DNA of 64,000 nucleotides, from NCBI RefSeq assembly GCF_023515995.1, contig NZ_CP097320.1, positions 4,278,001 to 4,342,000 of the forward strand, read 5' to 3'. This DNA is from Candidatus Mycobacterium methanotrophicum. GTDB taxonomy: Bacteria; Actinomycetota; Actinomycetes; Mycobacteriales; Mycobacteriaceae. Positions within the stretch are counted from its first letter, which is position 1; each line of letters opens with the position of its first letter. The notes beneath the pieces were generated by a model that was not told where the DNA came from, made no database searches, and saw nothing but the letters and a program-made list of their open reading frames with translations. Shown one piece after another: positions 40,794-51,795 of the stretch. The position numbers were made by a program, and so were the translations under genes.

Positions 40794-42143
40794 TCACACC
40801 GCGACTTTGAAGTCGCAGCCGGTCTTGGCTCGCACGTCGGCGACGCTCACCCCCGAGTGTAATTCGGTCAGTGTCAGTCCGTGTTCCGGCTCGACGTCGA
40901 ACACGCACAAGTCGGTGATGATCATGTCCACCACGCCCTTGCCGGTGATGGGCAGCGTGCACTGCTTGAGGATTTTCGGGCTGCCGCCTTTGGCGGTGTG
41001 ATCCATCACGACGATCACCCGCTTGACGCCGGACACCAAATCCATTGCGCCACCGGGGCCTTTGACCATTTTGCCCGGCACCATCCAGTTGGCCAGGTCG
41101 CCGTTCTCGGCAACCTGTAAGCCGCCCAAGATGGACAGGTCGATATGACCGCCGCGGATCATCGCGAACGAGTCGGCGCTGCTGAAAAAACTTGACCCGG
41201 GAAGGCTGGTGACGGTCTGCTTGCCGGCGTTGATCAGATCGGGGTCGACGGCGTCTTCGGTCGGGTAGGAGCCGATGCCCAGCAGGCCGTTCTCGGACTG
41301 CAGCGTCACGGTGATGTCGTCGGGAATGAAGTTGGCCACCAACGTCGGAATACCGATGCCCAGGTTCACGTAGTAGCCGTCGCGCAATTCCTGCGCGGCG
41401 CGCTGAGCCATCCGCTCGCGAATTGGGCTGTCGTGCTTGAGCGCCGCGCCACCGCTGGTGGTGCGGAACTCGATGCGCTTCTCGTAGTTGGCGCCAGCGA
41501 CGATGCGGTCCACGTAGATGCCAGGCGTGTGGATCAGGTCGGGGTCCAGCTCGCCGACCTCGACAAGTTCCTCCACCTCGGCCACGGTCACCGCGCCGCA
41601 GGTGGCGATCATCGGGTTGAAGTTGCGCGCCGTCTTGCGGTAGACGAGGTTGCCGGCCGCGTCCCCCTTCCACGCTTTGACGAGCGCAACATCGGCCCGA
41701 ATGCCTTCTTCCAGAACGTATTCAGTGCCGTCGAAAACCCTGGTGTCCTTGCCTTCGGCAAGGTTGGTGCCGTAACCGGTGCGAGTGTAGAAGCCCGGAA
41801 TGCCTGCCCCGCCGGCGCGCAACTTCTCCGCGAGCGTGCCCTGCGGCGTCAGCACAAGGTCCAACTCGCCGCCCAACACCTGACGCTCAAATTCCTTGTT
41901 CTCGCCCACATAGGAGGCGACGACCTTTTTCACCTGGCGGGCCTTGAGCAGCAGGCCCATACCGAAATCGTCGACCCCAGCATTGTTTCCGACAATCGTC
42001 AGATCCTTGACGCCGCTATCTACCAGAGCCCGGATCAGATTCTCCGGAATGCCGCACAGGCCGAACCCGCCGGCAGCTAAGGTGACGCCGTCCTTCAGCA
42101 GGCCGTGCAGCGCCGACTCGGCGTCCGGGTGGACTTTACTCAT
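40794..42143 (-). CDS. 3-oxoacid CoA-transferase with fused A and B subunits
   Basis: A 449-residue CoA-transferase. Residues 1 to about 235 form subunit A (GVTLAAGGFGLCGIPENLI, VGNNAGVDDFGMGLLL, GAGIPGFYTRTGYGT, NFNPMIATC) and about 245 to 449 subunit B (RMAQRAAQELRDGYYVNLGI, GIPTLVANFIP, the active-site glutamate in LQSENGLLGIGSYP, GGHIDLSILGGLQV). In M. tuberculosis these are separate genes scoA and scoB. Here they are one frame, joined by SGGAALKHDSPIRE. The enzyme moves CoA from succinyl-CoA to acetoacetate in ketone use. The start overlaps the GH76 gene end by eight bases. Confidence 0.88.
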   Translation of the reverse strand: MSKVHPDAESALHGLLKDGVTLAAGGFGLCGIPENLIRALVDSGVKDLTIVGNNAGVDDFGMGLLLKARQVKKVVASYVGENKEFERQVLGGELDLVLTPQGTLAEKLRAGGAGIPGFYTRTGYGTNLAEGKDTRVFDGTEYVLEEGIRADVALVKAWKGDAAGNLVYRKTARNFNPMIATCGAVTVAEVEELVEVGELDPDLIHTPGIYVDRIVAGANYEKRIEFRTTSGGAALKHDSPIRERMAQRAAQELRDGYYVNLGIGIPTLVANFIPDDITVTLQSENGLLGIGSYPTEDAVDPDLINAGKQTVTSLPGSSFFSSADSFAMIRGGHIDLSILGGLQVAENGDLANWMVPGKMVKGPGGAMDLVSGVKRVIVVMDHTAKGGSPKILKQCTLPITGKGVVDMIITDLCVFDVEPEHGLTLTELHSGVSVADVRAKTGCDFKVAV

Positions 42144-43254
42144 GAATCGTCCTCTCGTTATCGGTCACTGCGTGTGCGGCCTCCATCAGCATCCAACCGG
42201 ACAGTTGCACCGACAGATCGCGCTCGGCTGCCCGCGAACCGGTGACCGCGCCCTCGACAAACTGCGCCTGCTGCCCCTCAGCCGTCGGCAGCTCGGCGGC
42301 GCGATCCCAGAACGGCCCGAACACCGGCAGCCCTTGCACCGACTGCCGATTGTCCCACGCCGACTGCGCCGAAGACAGCACGATTTCGCGGGCGGTTTCC
42401 CGGGCGGCCGCATCCGCAGCGGACTCTCCCGGCAACGCGGTGGCCACCAAAGCCAGGTAACGCGCGGTGATTCCGGCGAACAGCCCGCCGTCGCCGCCAC
42501 CTGTGCCCTTCAGCACCCCGGCCGGCGCCATGTGTTCGTCGACCGCGGCGACCAGGCGGTGCACGCGCGGGGCGTGCCGCTCATCGCGGGTGCGGGCAGC
42601 CAGCTCGGTTTCCAGGCCCAGCACCACGCCCTGACAGTAGGTGTACTGCGCGCGGACCAGTGAACCCGCCGTGATGCCGTCGAACACCAAATGCGTGTCA
42701 GGGTCGGTCAGCGTGGCGTCGATCCAGTCCGCCATCTGCTGGGCCCGTCGAAGCCGGTCGCCGTAGCGGGCCAGGAAGATTCCCGCCGGGCCGTTGGCCG
42801 CGGCGTTGAAGAATTGATCCTGCTTGCGCCACGGGATGCCGCCGCCGTCTTCGGGCACCCACGCTTTGACGAATTGGTCGTGCAACGTGTTCAGCGCGCG
42901 TTTGCGCTCCACGCCGGCGATCCGGGCGGCACGCTCCAACGCCAGCGCCAGCCACGCCATGTCGTCGTAGTAGCTGTTGACCCAGGAGCCGCTGCGAAAC
43001 CGGTGCGAGCGGATCTGCCGGCGAATCTTGATACGCCGCTGCGGCTGCGGGTCGCGCAGCTGCGCGTCGAGCAGGCAGTCCAGCAGGTGTGCCTGCCACC
43101 AGTAATGCCAGCCACCGAACCATCGGTCGCGCCGCGCCGGTGGCCAGGCCACCACGCCCAGCTGGGTAGCAGGCAACGCCCACAGCCGCTTCAGGTGCCG
43201 CCCGGTGACGGCCGCTTCTGCGCTGACCGCCCGGTTGACCCATACCTGATCCAT
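42136..43254 (-). CDS. Glycoside hydrolase family 76-like protein (Rv0365c-like)
   Basis: A 372-residue protein of the (alpha/alpha)6-barrel GH76 type, which includes endo-alpha-1,6-mannanases. The paired aspartates of the active site are in NSYYDDMAWLALALE. Other typical segments are FGGWHYWWQAHLLDCLLDA, PWRKQDQFFNAAANGPAGI and AQYTYCQGVVLG. No signal peptide is seen. A role in handling cell-wall mannan (for example lipoarabinomannan) is possible but unproven. In M. tuberculosis it follows Rv0364; here the accessory block lies between. Confidence 0.87.
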   Translation of the reverse strand: MDQVWVNRAVSAEAAVTGRHLKRLWALPATQLGVVAWPPARRDRWFGGWHYWWQAHLLDCLLDAQLRDPQPQRRIKIRRQIRSHRFRSGSWVNSYYDDMAWLALALERAARIAGVERKRALNTLHDQFVKAWVPEDGGGIPWRKQDQFFNAAANGPAGIFLARYGDRLRRAQQMADWIDATLTDPDTHLVFDGITAGSLVRAQYTYCQGVVLGLETELAARTRDERHAPRVHRLVAAVDEHMAPAGVLKGTGGGDGGLFAGITARYLALVATALPGESAADAAARETAREIVLSSAQSAWDNRQSVQGLPVFGPFWDRAAELPTAEGQQAQFVEGAVTGSRAAERDLSVQLSGWMLMEAAHAVTDNERTIHE

Positions 43255-43270
43255 GTCTGCTGATCCTGCC

Positions 43271-43915
43271 CTACCAGGCGCGGCCCATGTCCGCGTGTTG
43301 GCTGATCCAGCTATGCATGGCGATCCCTGCCGCGACCGAGACGTTGATGCTGCGGGTCGAGCCGAAGTGGGCGATCGAGACGGTCAGCGCGGCGCCCGCC
43401 CGGGCGTCGTCGCTGATGCCGGGGCCTTCTTGACCGAACAGCAGCAGGCAGTTGCGCGGCAGCGTTGTCTGCTCGAGTCGCATTGCGCCGGGCACATTGT
43501 CGACCGCGACCACCGTCAGGCCCGCTTCCGCCGCAAAGCGCAGCAAATCAGCGGTGTGGTCGTGATGGCGCAGCCGCTGGTAGCGATCAGTGACCATGGC
43601 GCCGCGGCGATTCCAACGACGACGTCCCACGATGTGCACGGTGTCGACGGCGAACGCATTCGCGGTGCGCACTACCCCACCGATATTGGCGTCGTGGCCG
43701 AAGTTTTCGATCGCCACATGCAGCGGGTGTCGCCGCGTGTCGATGTCGGCGATGATCGCCTCCCGCGCCCAGTACCGGTAGGCGTCGACGACGTTGCGGG
43801 TGTCGCCGTCGCGCAGCAGCGCCGGGTCATACCGCGGGTCGTCGGGCGGCGGTCCGCTCCACGGGCCGACTCCGCTTGCGGCAGCACCCCATTCGGTGGG
43901 CCCGGGCCCCGTCAT
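43271..43915 (-). CDS. SpoU/TrmH-family RNA 2'-O-methyltransferase (Rv0380c-like)
   Basis: A 214-residue SPOUT methyltransferase. The three SPOUT motifs can be read: HVAIENFGHDANIGGVVRTA, LLFGQEGPGISDDA and IAHFGSTRSINVSVAAGIAM. It uses SAM to methylate ribose in tRNA or rRNA; target unknown. The ATG at 43915 overlaps the stop of the lipoprotein gene upstream by four bases (ATGA), and the frame ends 16 bp before GH76. This is the same order as Rv0381c-Rv0380c. Confidence 0.92.
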   Translation of the reverse strand: MTGPGPTEWGAAASGVGPWSGPPPDDPRYDPALLRDGDTRNVVDAYRYWAREAIIADIDTRRHPLHVAIENFGHDANIGGVVRTANAFAVDTVHIVGRRRWNRRGAMVTDRYQRLRHHDHTADLLRFAAEAGLTVVAVDNVPGAMRLEQTTLPRNCLLLFGQEGPGISDDARAGAALTVSIAHFGSTRSINVSVAAGIAMHSWISQHADMGRAW

Positions 43916-44691
43916 CGGGTGGTCCAGACCGCGGCGTGGGTGCCCGCCACCGCAACGGTGGCGTACAGCGGCGCCTGGTTGATGTCCCCCTGGGTGCACA
44001 GTGACGCGCTGACATGCACGGCGTCACGCGATGCGTGCGCCAAGATCAGCGCCGACGACCCGTAGGCCGAACATGCCAGGTTAAGTCCGGGGGCCGGCAG
44101 CGTCGGGGTGGCGAGCAACATCATCGGCCCGCCGCGGGCTGCGGAGTCGTCGCGGTAGCGCGCCGCGATCGTGTCGGCGTCCAGCCCCAGCAGCATGTAG
44201 CCCTGGCCGGTGAACGCTGCCGGATCCCCGAGCGAGGCCGCGGTCAGCTGAGCGCCGTCGGCCCGCCACGCGGCCACGCCGGAGGTCTTGACCACCAGCC
44301 CGGTGTCGTTCTCCTTCGTCGGCAGGCGCACCGTGCCGGTCAACCGCTTGCCGCCGGTGGCCAAAAGCGATTGAATGACAACATTCTTCACGTTGTCGCA
44401 GCTGCCGACGCCGGTGGCCTCGATGGGATGCGCCAGCGCGCGGTAAAGACCGAACCGGACATCGCGGGCATCGGCATGGGCTTTGGCGGGATCGCCCGGA
44501 GCCGCATCGACGTCGACCAGCACATAGTCGTCTTGCCAGCGCAGGTTGGACATCGACGGGTTCCAGCCCAGCACCGCCAACGACTCGCCCAGCCGGGCGG
44601 TCAGCGCGCCATAAACCCGGTCGTTGTGAGCCGAAGCCGAGCAGGCCGCAAGACATGCCAGCGTCAGCACCATCGCAACGAGCGTCCGCAC
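43912..44691 (-). CDS. Putative lipoprotein (Rv0381c-like)
   Basis: A 259-residue exported protein. MRTLVAMVLTLACLAAC is a short signal peptide with lipobox LAAC (Cys17), so it should be anchored to the membrane outside. The rest has no recognised domain; it includes a likely disulfide-prone pair (GVGSCDNVKN, LACSAYG). It sits between pyrE and the RNA methyltransferase in the conserved minus-strand run. Function unknown. Confidence 0.83.
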   Translation of the reverse strand: MRTLVAMVLTLACLAACSASAHNDRVYGALTARLGESLAVLGWNPSMSNLRWQDDYVLVDVDAAPGDPAKAHADARDVRFGLYRALAHPIEATGVGSCDNVKNVVIQSLLATGGKRLTGTVRLPTKENDTGLVVKTSGVAAWRADGAQLTAASLGDPAAFTGQGYMLLGLDADTIAARYRDDSAARGGPMMLLATPTLPAPGLNLACSAYGSSALILAHASRDAVHVSASLCTQGDINQAPLYATVAVAGTHAAVWTTR

Positions 44692-44697
44692 GGTGAT

Positions 44698-45252
44698 CTA
44701 GCGCAGCCCGAGATCCGCCAGTCCCAGGACGCTGCGATACGCCAAGCCCTCGGCTTCGATGACTTCGGCCGCGCCGGTCGCGCGGTCGACCACGGTAGCC
44801 ACGCCGACCACCTGTCCGCCGGCGTCTTGCACGGCGTGCACGGCGGTCATCGCCGAGGCGCCGGTGGTGCTGGTGTCCTCCACCACCAGGACCCGGCGTC
44901 CGGAAATGTCGGGTCCTTCGATAAGACGTTGCATGCCATGGGTTTTCACCGACTTGCGCACCACAAACGCGTCGATCGGGCGACCTGGTGCGTGCAGGAC
45001 AGCAGTGGCGACCGGATCGGCGCCCAGGGTCAGCCCGCCAACGGCCGCGTAGTCCCAGTCGTCGGTGAGTTCGCGGATCAGCCGCCCGATCAGCGGCGCC
45101 GCGCGGTGGTGCAGGGTGGCCCGGCGCAGGTCGACGTAGTAGTCGGCTTTCTTGCCCGACGACAGCGTGACGCGACCGTGTACCAGCGCCAGCCGGCGCA
45201 CCAGCTCGGCCAACTCGTCGCGGTCGGTGATACTCAGGTCAGGTGCGGCCAC
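44698..45252 (-). CDS. pyrE: Orotate phosphoribosyltransferase
   Basis: A 184-residue PRTase that makes OMP from orotate and PRPP in pyrimidine synthesis. The PRPP-binding loop VLVVEDTSTTGAS and the segment GRVTLSSGKKADYYVDLR are diagnostic, with VVRKSVKTHG as the catalytic lysine loop. It begins at GTG 45252. The end of the upstream SDR gene overlaps it by 14 bp. Order SDR-like/ttfA to pyrE to the lipoprotein agrees with M. tuberculosis Rv0383c-Rv0381c, except for the extra SDR gene. Confidence 0.95.
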   Translation of the reverse strand: MAAPDLSITDRDELAELVRRLALVHGRVTLSSGKKADYYVDLRRATLHHRAAPLIGRLIRELTDDWDYAAVGGLTLGADPVATAVLHAPGRPIDAFVVRKSVKTHGMQRLIEGPDISGRRVLVVEDTSTTGASAMTAVHAVQDAGGQVVGVATVVDRATGAAEVIEAEGLAYRSVLGLADLGLR

Positions 45253-46015
45253 GGCCCCGACCGAACGCTTTGGTGGCGGCGCGCGCCAGACTTCGCGGCA
45301 TCATCCGTGTTGCGGTGGTGAGCGCCTTGTATTGAAACCCGGGAATGATGACCACTTTCCCGCGACCGATGTCGGCCAGGGTTTCGCGGACCACGTCGTC
45401 GACCTCGAGCCACATGAACGACGGCAATGAGGTCATGTCGATGCCGGCCCGTTCATGAAAAGCGGTGTGCACGTAGCCCGGACACACCACATGGATGCCG
45501 ACACCGGTGCCCTGCAACCCGCCGGCCAGGCCTTCGGTGAACGACACCACCCATGCCTTGGACGCCGAATAGGTCGAGCCCCGCCCGGACAGCAGCCCGG
45601 CGACGCTGGCGACGTTGATGACGGTGCCGGCCCCGGCGTCGATCATCGCAGGTAATGCCGCCCGCGTCAGCTGCATCACCGCGGTGACATTGACGTCCAA
45701 CTGGGACTGCAGCAAGGCGGGATCGACGGTCCAGAACTCGCCGGACGTGCCGAAACCGGCGTTGTTCACCAACACGTCGACGCCTGCGGCCAACCGCTCG
45801 GCAACCTTGCCGCGGTCGGCCGGCTCGGCCAGGTCGGCCGGCAACACCTCGACGGCACGCCCGGCCTCGTCACGTAATTCGGTGGCCAGCTCGGTGAGCC
45901 GATTCTCGTCGCGGGACACCAGCACCAAGTCGTAGCCGTCGGCGGCATAACGGTGCGCGAAGCCCGCGCCGATCCCCGACGTTGGCCCAGTGATCAGGAC
46001 GACGCGGCGCGGCAT
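45239..46015 (-). CDS. Short-chain dehydrogenase/reductase
   Basis: A 258-residue NAD(P)-dependent oxidoreductase. The cofactor motif is LITGPTSGIGAGFA, followed by DVLVNNAGFGTSG, the catalytic Ser/Tyr/Lys in NVASVAGLLSGRGSTYSASK, and CPGYVHTAF. The ATG at 46015 is chosen; the longer upstream frame is antisense-like or a shadow of ttfA. Substrate unknown. This gene lies between ttfA and pyrE, where M. tuberculosis has none, so it is an insertion or a loss in that species. It overlaps pyrE by 14 bp. Confidence 0.9.
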   Translation of the reverse strand: MPRRVVLITGPTSGIGAGFAHRYAADGYDLVLVSRDENRLTELATELRDEAGRAVEVLPADLAEPADRGKVAERLAAGVDVLVNNAGFGTSGEFWTVDPALLQSQLDVNVTAVMQLTRAALPAMIDAGAGTVINVASVAGLLSGRGSTYSASKAWVVSFTEGLAGGLQGTGVGIHVVCPGYVHTAFHERAGIDMTSLPSFMWLEVDDVVRETLADIGRGKVVIIPGFQYKALTTATRMMPRSLARAATKAFGRGRGRT

Positions 46016-46037
46016 GACCGACAGCGTAGCCGGGGCA

Positions 46038-46901
46038 TCAGCGCTGGTAGTGGCTGGCCTGGTAGCCGTTGCGGCTGGGCGGCTGACGCCGCCCAGGTGC
46101 GTCGGGCTCGGCCGGTGCGCGCCGGGTTGGCTCCTGGCGGGCAGGAGGCGGCGCGCCCGCGGCGCTGCGGTGGGCTGCCCCACCCTCGCGGGCAGGCGCT
46201 TCGGAGTGGCGCGGCGACGATTCGGCACGGCCGGCCGGGGCCAGCGGACGACTGGGGGCAGCGTTGCGGCGTGCGGCCGGTTGCGGCACCGGCGGCAAAA
46301 CCCGTAGCAGGTCGTTGAATTGGCGCACGGTGCGCAGGCCCTCGTCCCACTGGGCACGGGTACTGCCGATCGGCATGCTGACCAGCGTCCAGTTCTCCTC
46401 GTTCCACATGATCTCGGCGCAGTCGGGCGCGGTGTGCGCGAAGGTCACCATGCGGCGATCGCACGCCCGGCGGGCAGCGTCCAGGTTGGTGGAGTAGACC
46501 ATCCGCGGTCCGATCGCACCCAGCAGCCAGATGTCGTTCTCGCGAGGCTCTTTGAGCCCTTTGAGCCGCACGTCGACGACCACGTTGGTGCCCACCTTGC
46601 GGTGTAGGGCGATCACGGTGGCGACTTCCTCGAGGTCGAAGATGAACACCGCCTCGCCGCGGATCTGGCCCAACACCACGTTGCGCGCCGGGATATTGCT
46701 GCCCACGGTCGACATGATCCCGCGCTTCCAGCGCTTGAGGATTTCGGTGGACTCCGCCTCGTAGTCGAATCCGTGCGAGCGTGCCCACGACTTACGACGT
46801 CGACCCCGTCCGCGGCGGCGGTCGATGTCGACGTATAGCAACACCGCCGCGCCGACGAAGCACAGCGCGGAGAGCGTGAACCAAAGCGGAACCATCGCCA
46901 C
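46038..46901 (-). CDS. ttfA: TMM transport factor A (Rv0383c-like)
   Basis: A 287-residue protein with one N-terminal transmembrane helix (VPLWFTLSALCFVGAAVLLY) and a cytoplasmic domain (RRKSWARSHGFDYEAESTEI, NVVLGQIRGEAVFIFDLEEV, NWTLVSMP), then a disordered Pro/Arg-rich tail. Rv0383c is known as TtfA, an accessory protein of the MmpL3 trehalose monomycolate exporter, needed for mycolate transport. The conserved core here is nearly the same as in M. tuberculosis; only the tail differs. It is downstream of clpB on the same strand behind a hairpin. Confidence 0.9.
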   Translation of the reverse strand: MAMVPLWFTLSALCFVGAAVLLYVDIDRRRGRGRRRKSWARSHGFDYEAESTEILKRWKRGIMSTVGSNIPARNVVLGQIRGEAVFIFDLEEVATVIALHRKVGTNVVVDVRLKGLKEPRENDIWLLGAIGPRMVYSTNLDAARRACDRRMVTFAHTAPDCAEIMWNEENWTLVSMPIGSTRAQWDEGLRTVRQFNDLLRVLPPVPQPAARRNAAPSRPLAPAGRAESSPRHSEAPAREGGAAHRSAAGAPPPARQEPTRRAPAEPDAPGRRQPPSRNGYQASHYQR

Positions 46902-46992
46902 GTAGCCTAGCTGCTGAGAGCCCCCAACCGAGAACGCCAGCAGGTCACAACCGAATTAATGTTTGCTACCGCTTCGATGCCCGCCAATGCGC

Positions 46993-47048
46993 CGAACGTC
47001 GACTTGTTGGGCGATTTTGGAAGAAATGCCCCACCAAGTCGACGTTCG
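46993..47048. terminator. Hairpin just after clpB
   Basis: Arms CGAACGTCGACTTGTTGGG (46993-47011) and CCCACCAAGTCGACGTTCG (47030-47048) pair over 19 bp with one mismatch; the loop is 18 nt. It starts nine bases after the clpB stop, so it is a strong candidate terminator of clpB, although no U-tract follows. Confidence 0.65.
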
Positions 47049-47056
47049 AGCGCAAA

Positions 47057-49603
<2,547 letters not shown>

Positions 49604-49661
49604 TCCGGCCTCCGTTCGGATACTGGTGAAGATGCTTGTCGCATTGTTCAACGCCGTCAAT

Positions 49662-49682
49662 GTTGAGTCTGTTCCGCTCAAC
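49662..49682. promoter_or_regulatory. HAIR-like HspR site upstream of clpB
   Basis: GTTGAGT, seven bases, GCTCAAC. The HAIR consensus is CTTGAGT-N7-ACTCAAG; the two halves differ by one and two bases. It is 59 bp before the clpB start, a fitting position for HspR repression. Confidence 0.65.
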
Positions 49683-49790
49683 CCTACCGGACTTTGGCGA
49701 TGGCGGCGAACCCGAGAGGTCACTCAGCAGAAGTTCAGGTTACTTGCTAGTAATGTTCGCGGTTCAGCTGCGACGTCGAAGGACACCGCC

Positions 49791-50593
49791 ATGGATCGCG
49801 TGCCTCGTCTCTTGCTCAGTACCGGTGTCGCCCTCGCAGGCGTCAGCCCCATCACGGTCGCCCCTGTAACTCCACCGGCGATCGACGTCCAAGCCCGCGC
49901 GGTGCAGCTGACTAGCGGTGACACTGCGAATTCCCCTCTCGCGGACGGCACAGCGCTGATCATCGGCCCCAGCCTCATCTCCACGCCCAGTCAGACCTAC
50001 GCGCATTTTGTCGACAACCTGTACCTGCAGTACGCAGCTTCACCGGCACCACGCAGATCCTGGCCACGCCGGAAGGCCTGTACCCGTTCAGCGGTCCCTT
50101 TACCGAGGAGTTCGACCGGTCGGAGGCGCAGTGACAACAAATCGTGGACGCCGCGATCTTGAACCACATCGCCGGAGGACAGGTCGATGTCGCGAACCCT
50201 GTCGTCGTCGACGGCTACTCCCAAAGCTCGGTGATCTCGTCGCTTCTGATGCAACAGCTCGCGAGCCAAGGTGTGCCCAGTGACGACGTCCACTTCGTGC
50301 TCGTCGGTGACGAAAGTGCGCCCAACGGGGCGTTCACCGGTGTCGTGCCGACGACCCCGCAGGACCTTTTCGACACCTTCCCACCGCACACCGGTGTTCC
50401 GCTGCTTGACGTAGCCAGTGCGCTGCTGATCACCCTCCCCGAAATCGACTACAACGTGTTCACGTCCGATCACACGGACAACGATCTGGTTAACGCAATC
50501 GGGATCCCGCTCGCCTCCGACCTCGGGATGATCCCCCTCGCACCGGTGGGAGCGGTGATCCCATTCCCCTTTAGCAGCTATTCGAACGTATGA
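49791..50593 (+). pseudogene. Broken PE-PPE domain gene
   Basis: A signal-like start (RVPRLLLSTGVALAGVSPIT) leads to IIGPSLISTPSQTYAHFVDN and LYLQYA. The frame then shifts: TGTTQILATPEGLYPFSGPF appears in another frame, followed by an in-frame TGA after FDRSEAQ, and then VDAAILNHIAGGQVDVANPV and GYSQSSVISSLLMQQLASQG continue as in PE-PPE (serine hydrolase) domains. There is also a loss after DESAPNG. At least one frameshift and one stop break the gene. Divergent from clpB. Confidence 0.8.
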
Positions 50594-50600
50594 TCGATTA

Positions 50601-50906
50601 GTGGGCGAGCTCGCGTCGATCGGATACAGCGGGCAACCGGTCCACAACCCGTTCCGAGTGGTGCGCCCGCCGATCACCGTGCTGGTTGACCTGACGGTGC
50701 TCTTCCCGCGCGAAGCGCATCGGTCGGGGCGGTACCAGCCGAACGGCCTGCAGCTGCACAAGGTCGTCGAGGGCCGGCTGACCTGCTGGGGCATTTGCGA
50801 GCAGGGCGACTGGTGGGGGCTGGTCACCTACCCGATCGCCTACGGGTCCAAGCGCAAAACCGTGACACACTGGGTGCCGGCCTGGATCCTGCGGCGAAAC
50901 GGTTAG
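50601..50906 (+). CDS. Conserved-looking hypothetical protein
   Basis: A 101-residue frame from GTG: GELASIGYSGQPVHNPFRVV, PITVLVDLTVLFPREAHRSG, LTCWGICEQGDWWGLVTYPI, ending WVPAWILRRNG. The composition is balanced and GC-rich, and the protein looks genuine, possibly a beta-rich small domain, but I cannot assign a family. It follows the PE-PPE pseudogene by seven bases and ends in a hairpin. Confidence 0.6.
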   Translation: MGELASIGYSGQPVHNPFRVVRPPITVLVDLTVLFPREAHRSGRYQPNGLQLHKVVEGRLTCWGICEQGDWWGLVTYPIAYGSKRKTVTHWVPAWILRRNG

Positions 50907-50910
50907 CCCA

Positions 50911-50975
50911 GCCGCCGAGATCGACGCCAGTGCGCAAAAAACGTGACGGTGCCGCGCTGACGTCAATCTCGCGGC
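50911..50975. terminator. Intergenic hairpin, GAGATCGACG type, copy 2
   Basis: GCCGCCGAGATCGACGCCAG (starting 50911) pairs imperfectly with CTGACGTCAATCTCGCGGC (ending 50975). It resembles 22429-22482 in both arms and has a similar A-rich loop. It lies between two convergent genes, overlapping the end of the SRPBCC frame. Confidence 0.5.
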
Positions 50976-51428
50976 GAGGCGCTGCCCAGCACCTCGCCGA
51001 GCTGGTCGGCGATGCGGACCCAGCCGTTGCCCATGATGTCCCGGGAGCGCTGCTGGACGGTGTCGTCGGGGTCAAAACCACTGTGCCGCTGGATGACCCG
51101 CGTGCCGGTGCCCTCCGGATGCAAGGCCCACCGCACCACCCAGGCGGAGGGTTCATCGGATTGTGCGTCGGCCCAGCTGATCGCCAGCTGCTCGCCATCG
51201 ACGACGTCGAGTACCTCGCATGCGATTTCGCCGGAAAAGCCGACCGACGGCATCGGTTGGCCGCGGAAACTGAACCGGGTTCCCGGCTACGGGCACGAAT
51301 CCGCTCGGTTGCATCAGCCAGCGCGCCATCAGTTCCGGGGTGGTCAGCGCCTGCCACACCCGCTGCGGCGAATGCGGGTAGAACTCGTCGATCTCTATGA
51401 CCCGGGGGTCGGCGGTGGTCTCGGTCAT
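50963..51428 (-). pseudogene. SRPBCC (AHSA1-like) gene with one-base frameshift
   Basis: The first half (DPRVIEIDEFYPHSPQRVWQ, TTPELMARWLMQPSGFVPVA, then GNPVQF) and the second half (FRGQPMPSVGFSGEIACEVL, VVRWALHPEGTGTRVIQRHS, FDPDD...IMGNGW) lie in different frames and together make a full START-like SRPBCC protein of about 150 residues. One extra C in a CCC run near 51277-51279 explains the break. It is co-oriented with, and overlaps, the arsR gene (ATGA), a common pair in mycobacteria. It may be a true mutation or a sequencing error. Confidence 0.8.
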
Positions 51429-51697
51429 GACGGCGTCTCCTTCTGCTCGCTAATGTTGTCGAGCACCTCACCCAACGCAGTCAGCCGCCCACGCCAGTAC
51501 CGTTCGTGAGGAGTGAGCCATGCTGAAATTTCTTGCAGTGGTCCGAGATTCACTCGGTAGTAACGAAACCTGCCGTGTTTGTCTTCGGCGACCAGTCCGC
51601 AGTCCCGCAACACCTTCAAATGCTCTGACACGTTCGCCCGGGCCATATCAAAACGCTCGGCCAGCGCCACCACCGTGCGTTCGCCACCGAGCAGCAT
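51425..51697 (-). CDS. ArsR-family regulator, start codon uncertain
   Basis: A winged-helix regulator: GGERTVVALAERFDMARANV, SEHLKVLRDCGLVAEDKHGR, FRYYRVN. From the ATG at 51697 it has 90 residues. The same frame upstream reads SRTDIVFGALANPTRRDILD, a typical ArsR first helix, but no ATG, GTG or TTG precedes it before an in-frame stop, so the real start is missing or unusual. It lies with the SRPBCC gene and is divergent from a GAP-family gene, with a palindrome between them. Confidence 0.8.
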   Translation of the reverse strand: MLLGGERTVVALAERFDMARANVSEHLKVLRDCGLVAEDKHGRFRYYRVNLGPLQEISAWLTPHERYWRGRLTALGEVLDNISEQKETPS

Positions 51698-51795
51698 GTC
51701 GAGGATGTCGCGACGAGTCGGGTTGGCCAGCGCCCCGAAGACGATATCGGTGCGACTGGCCTTAGCTAAGCGCGGGGCGGCGTGGCGCCGATTTT

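Noticed and set aside
44014..45321. 435-codon plus-strand frame
   Set aside because: Antisense to the lipoprotein gene and pyrE; no domain.
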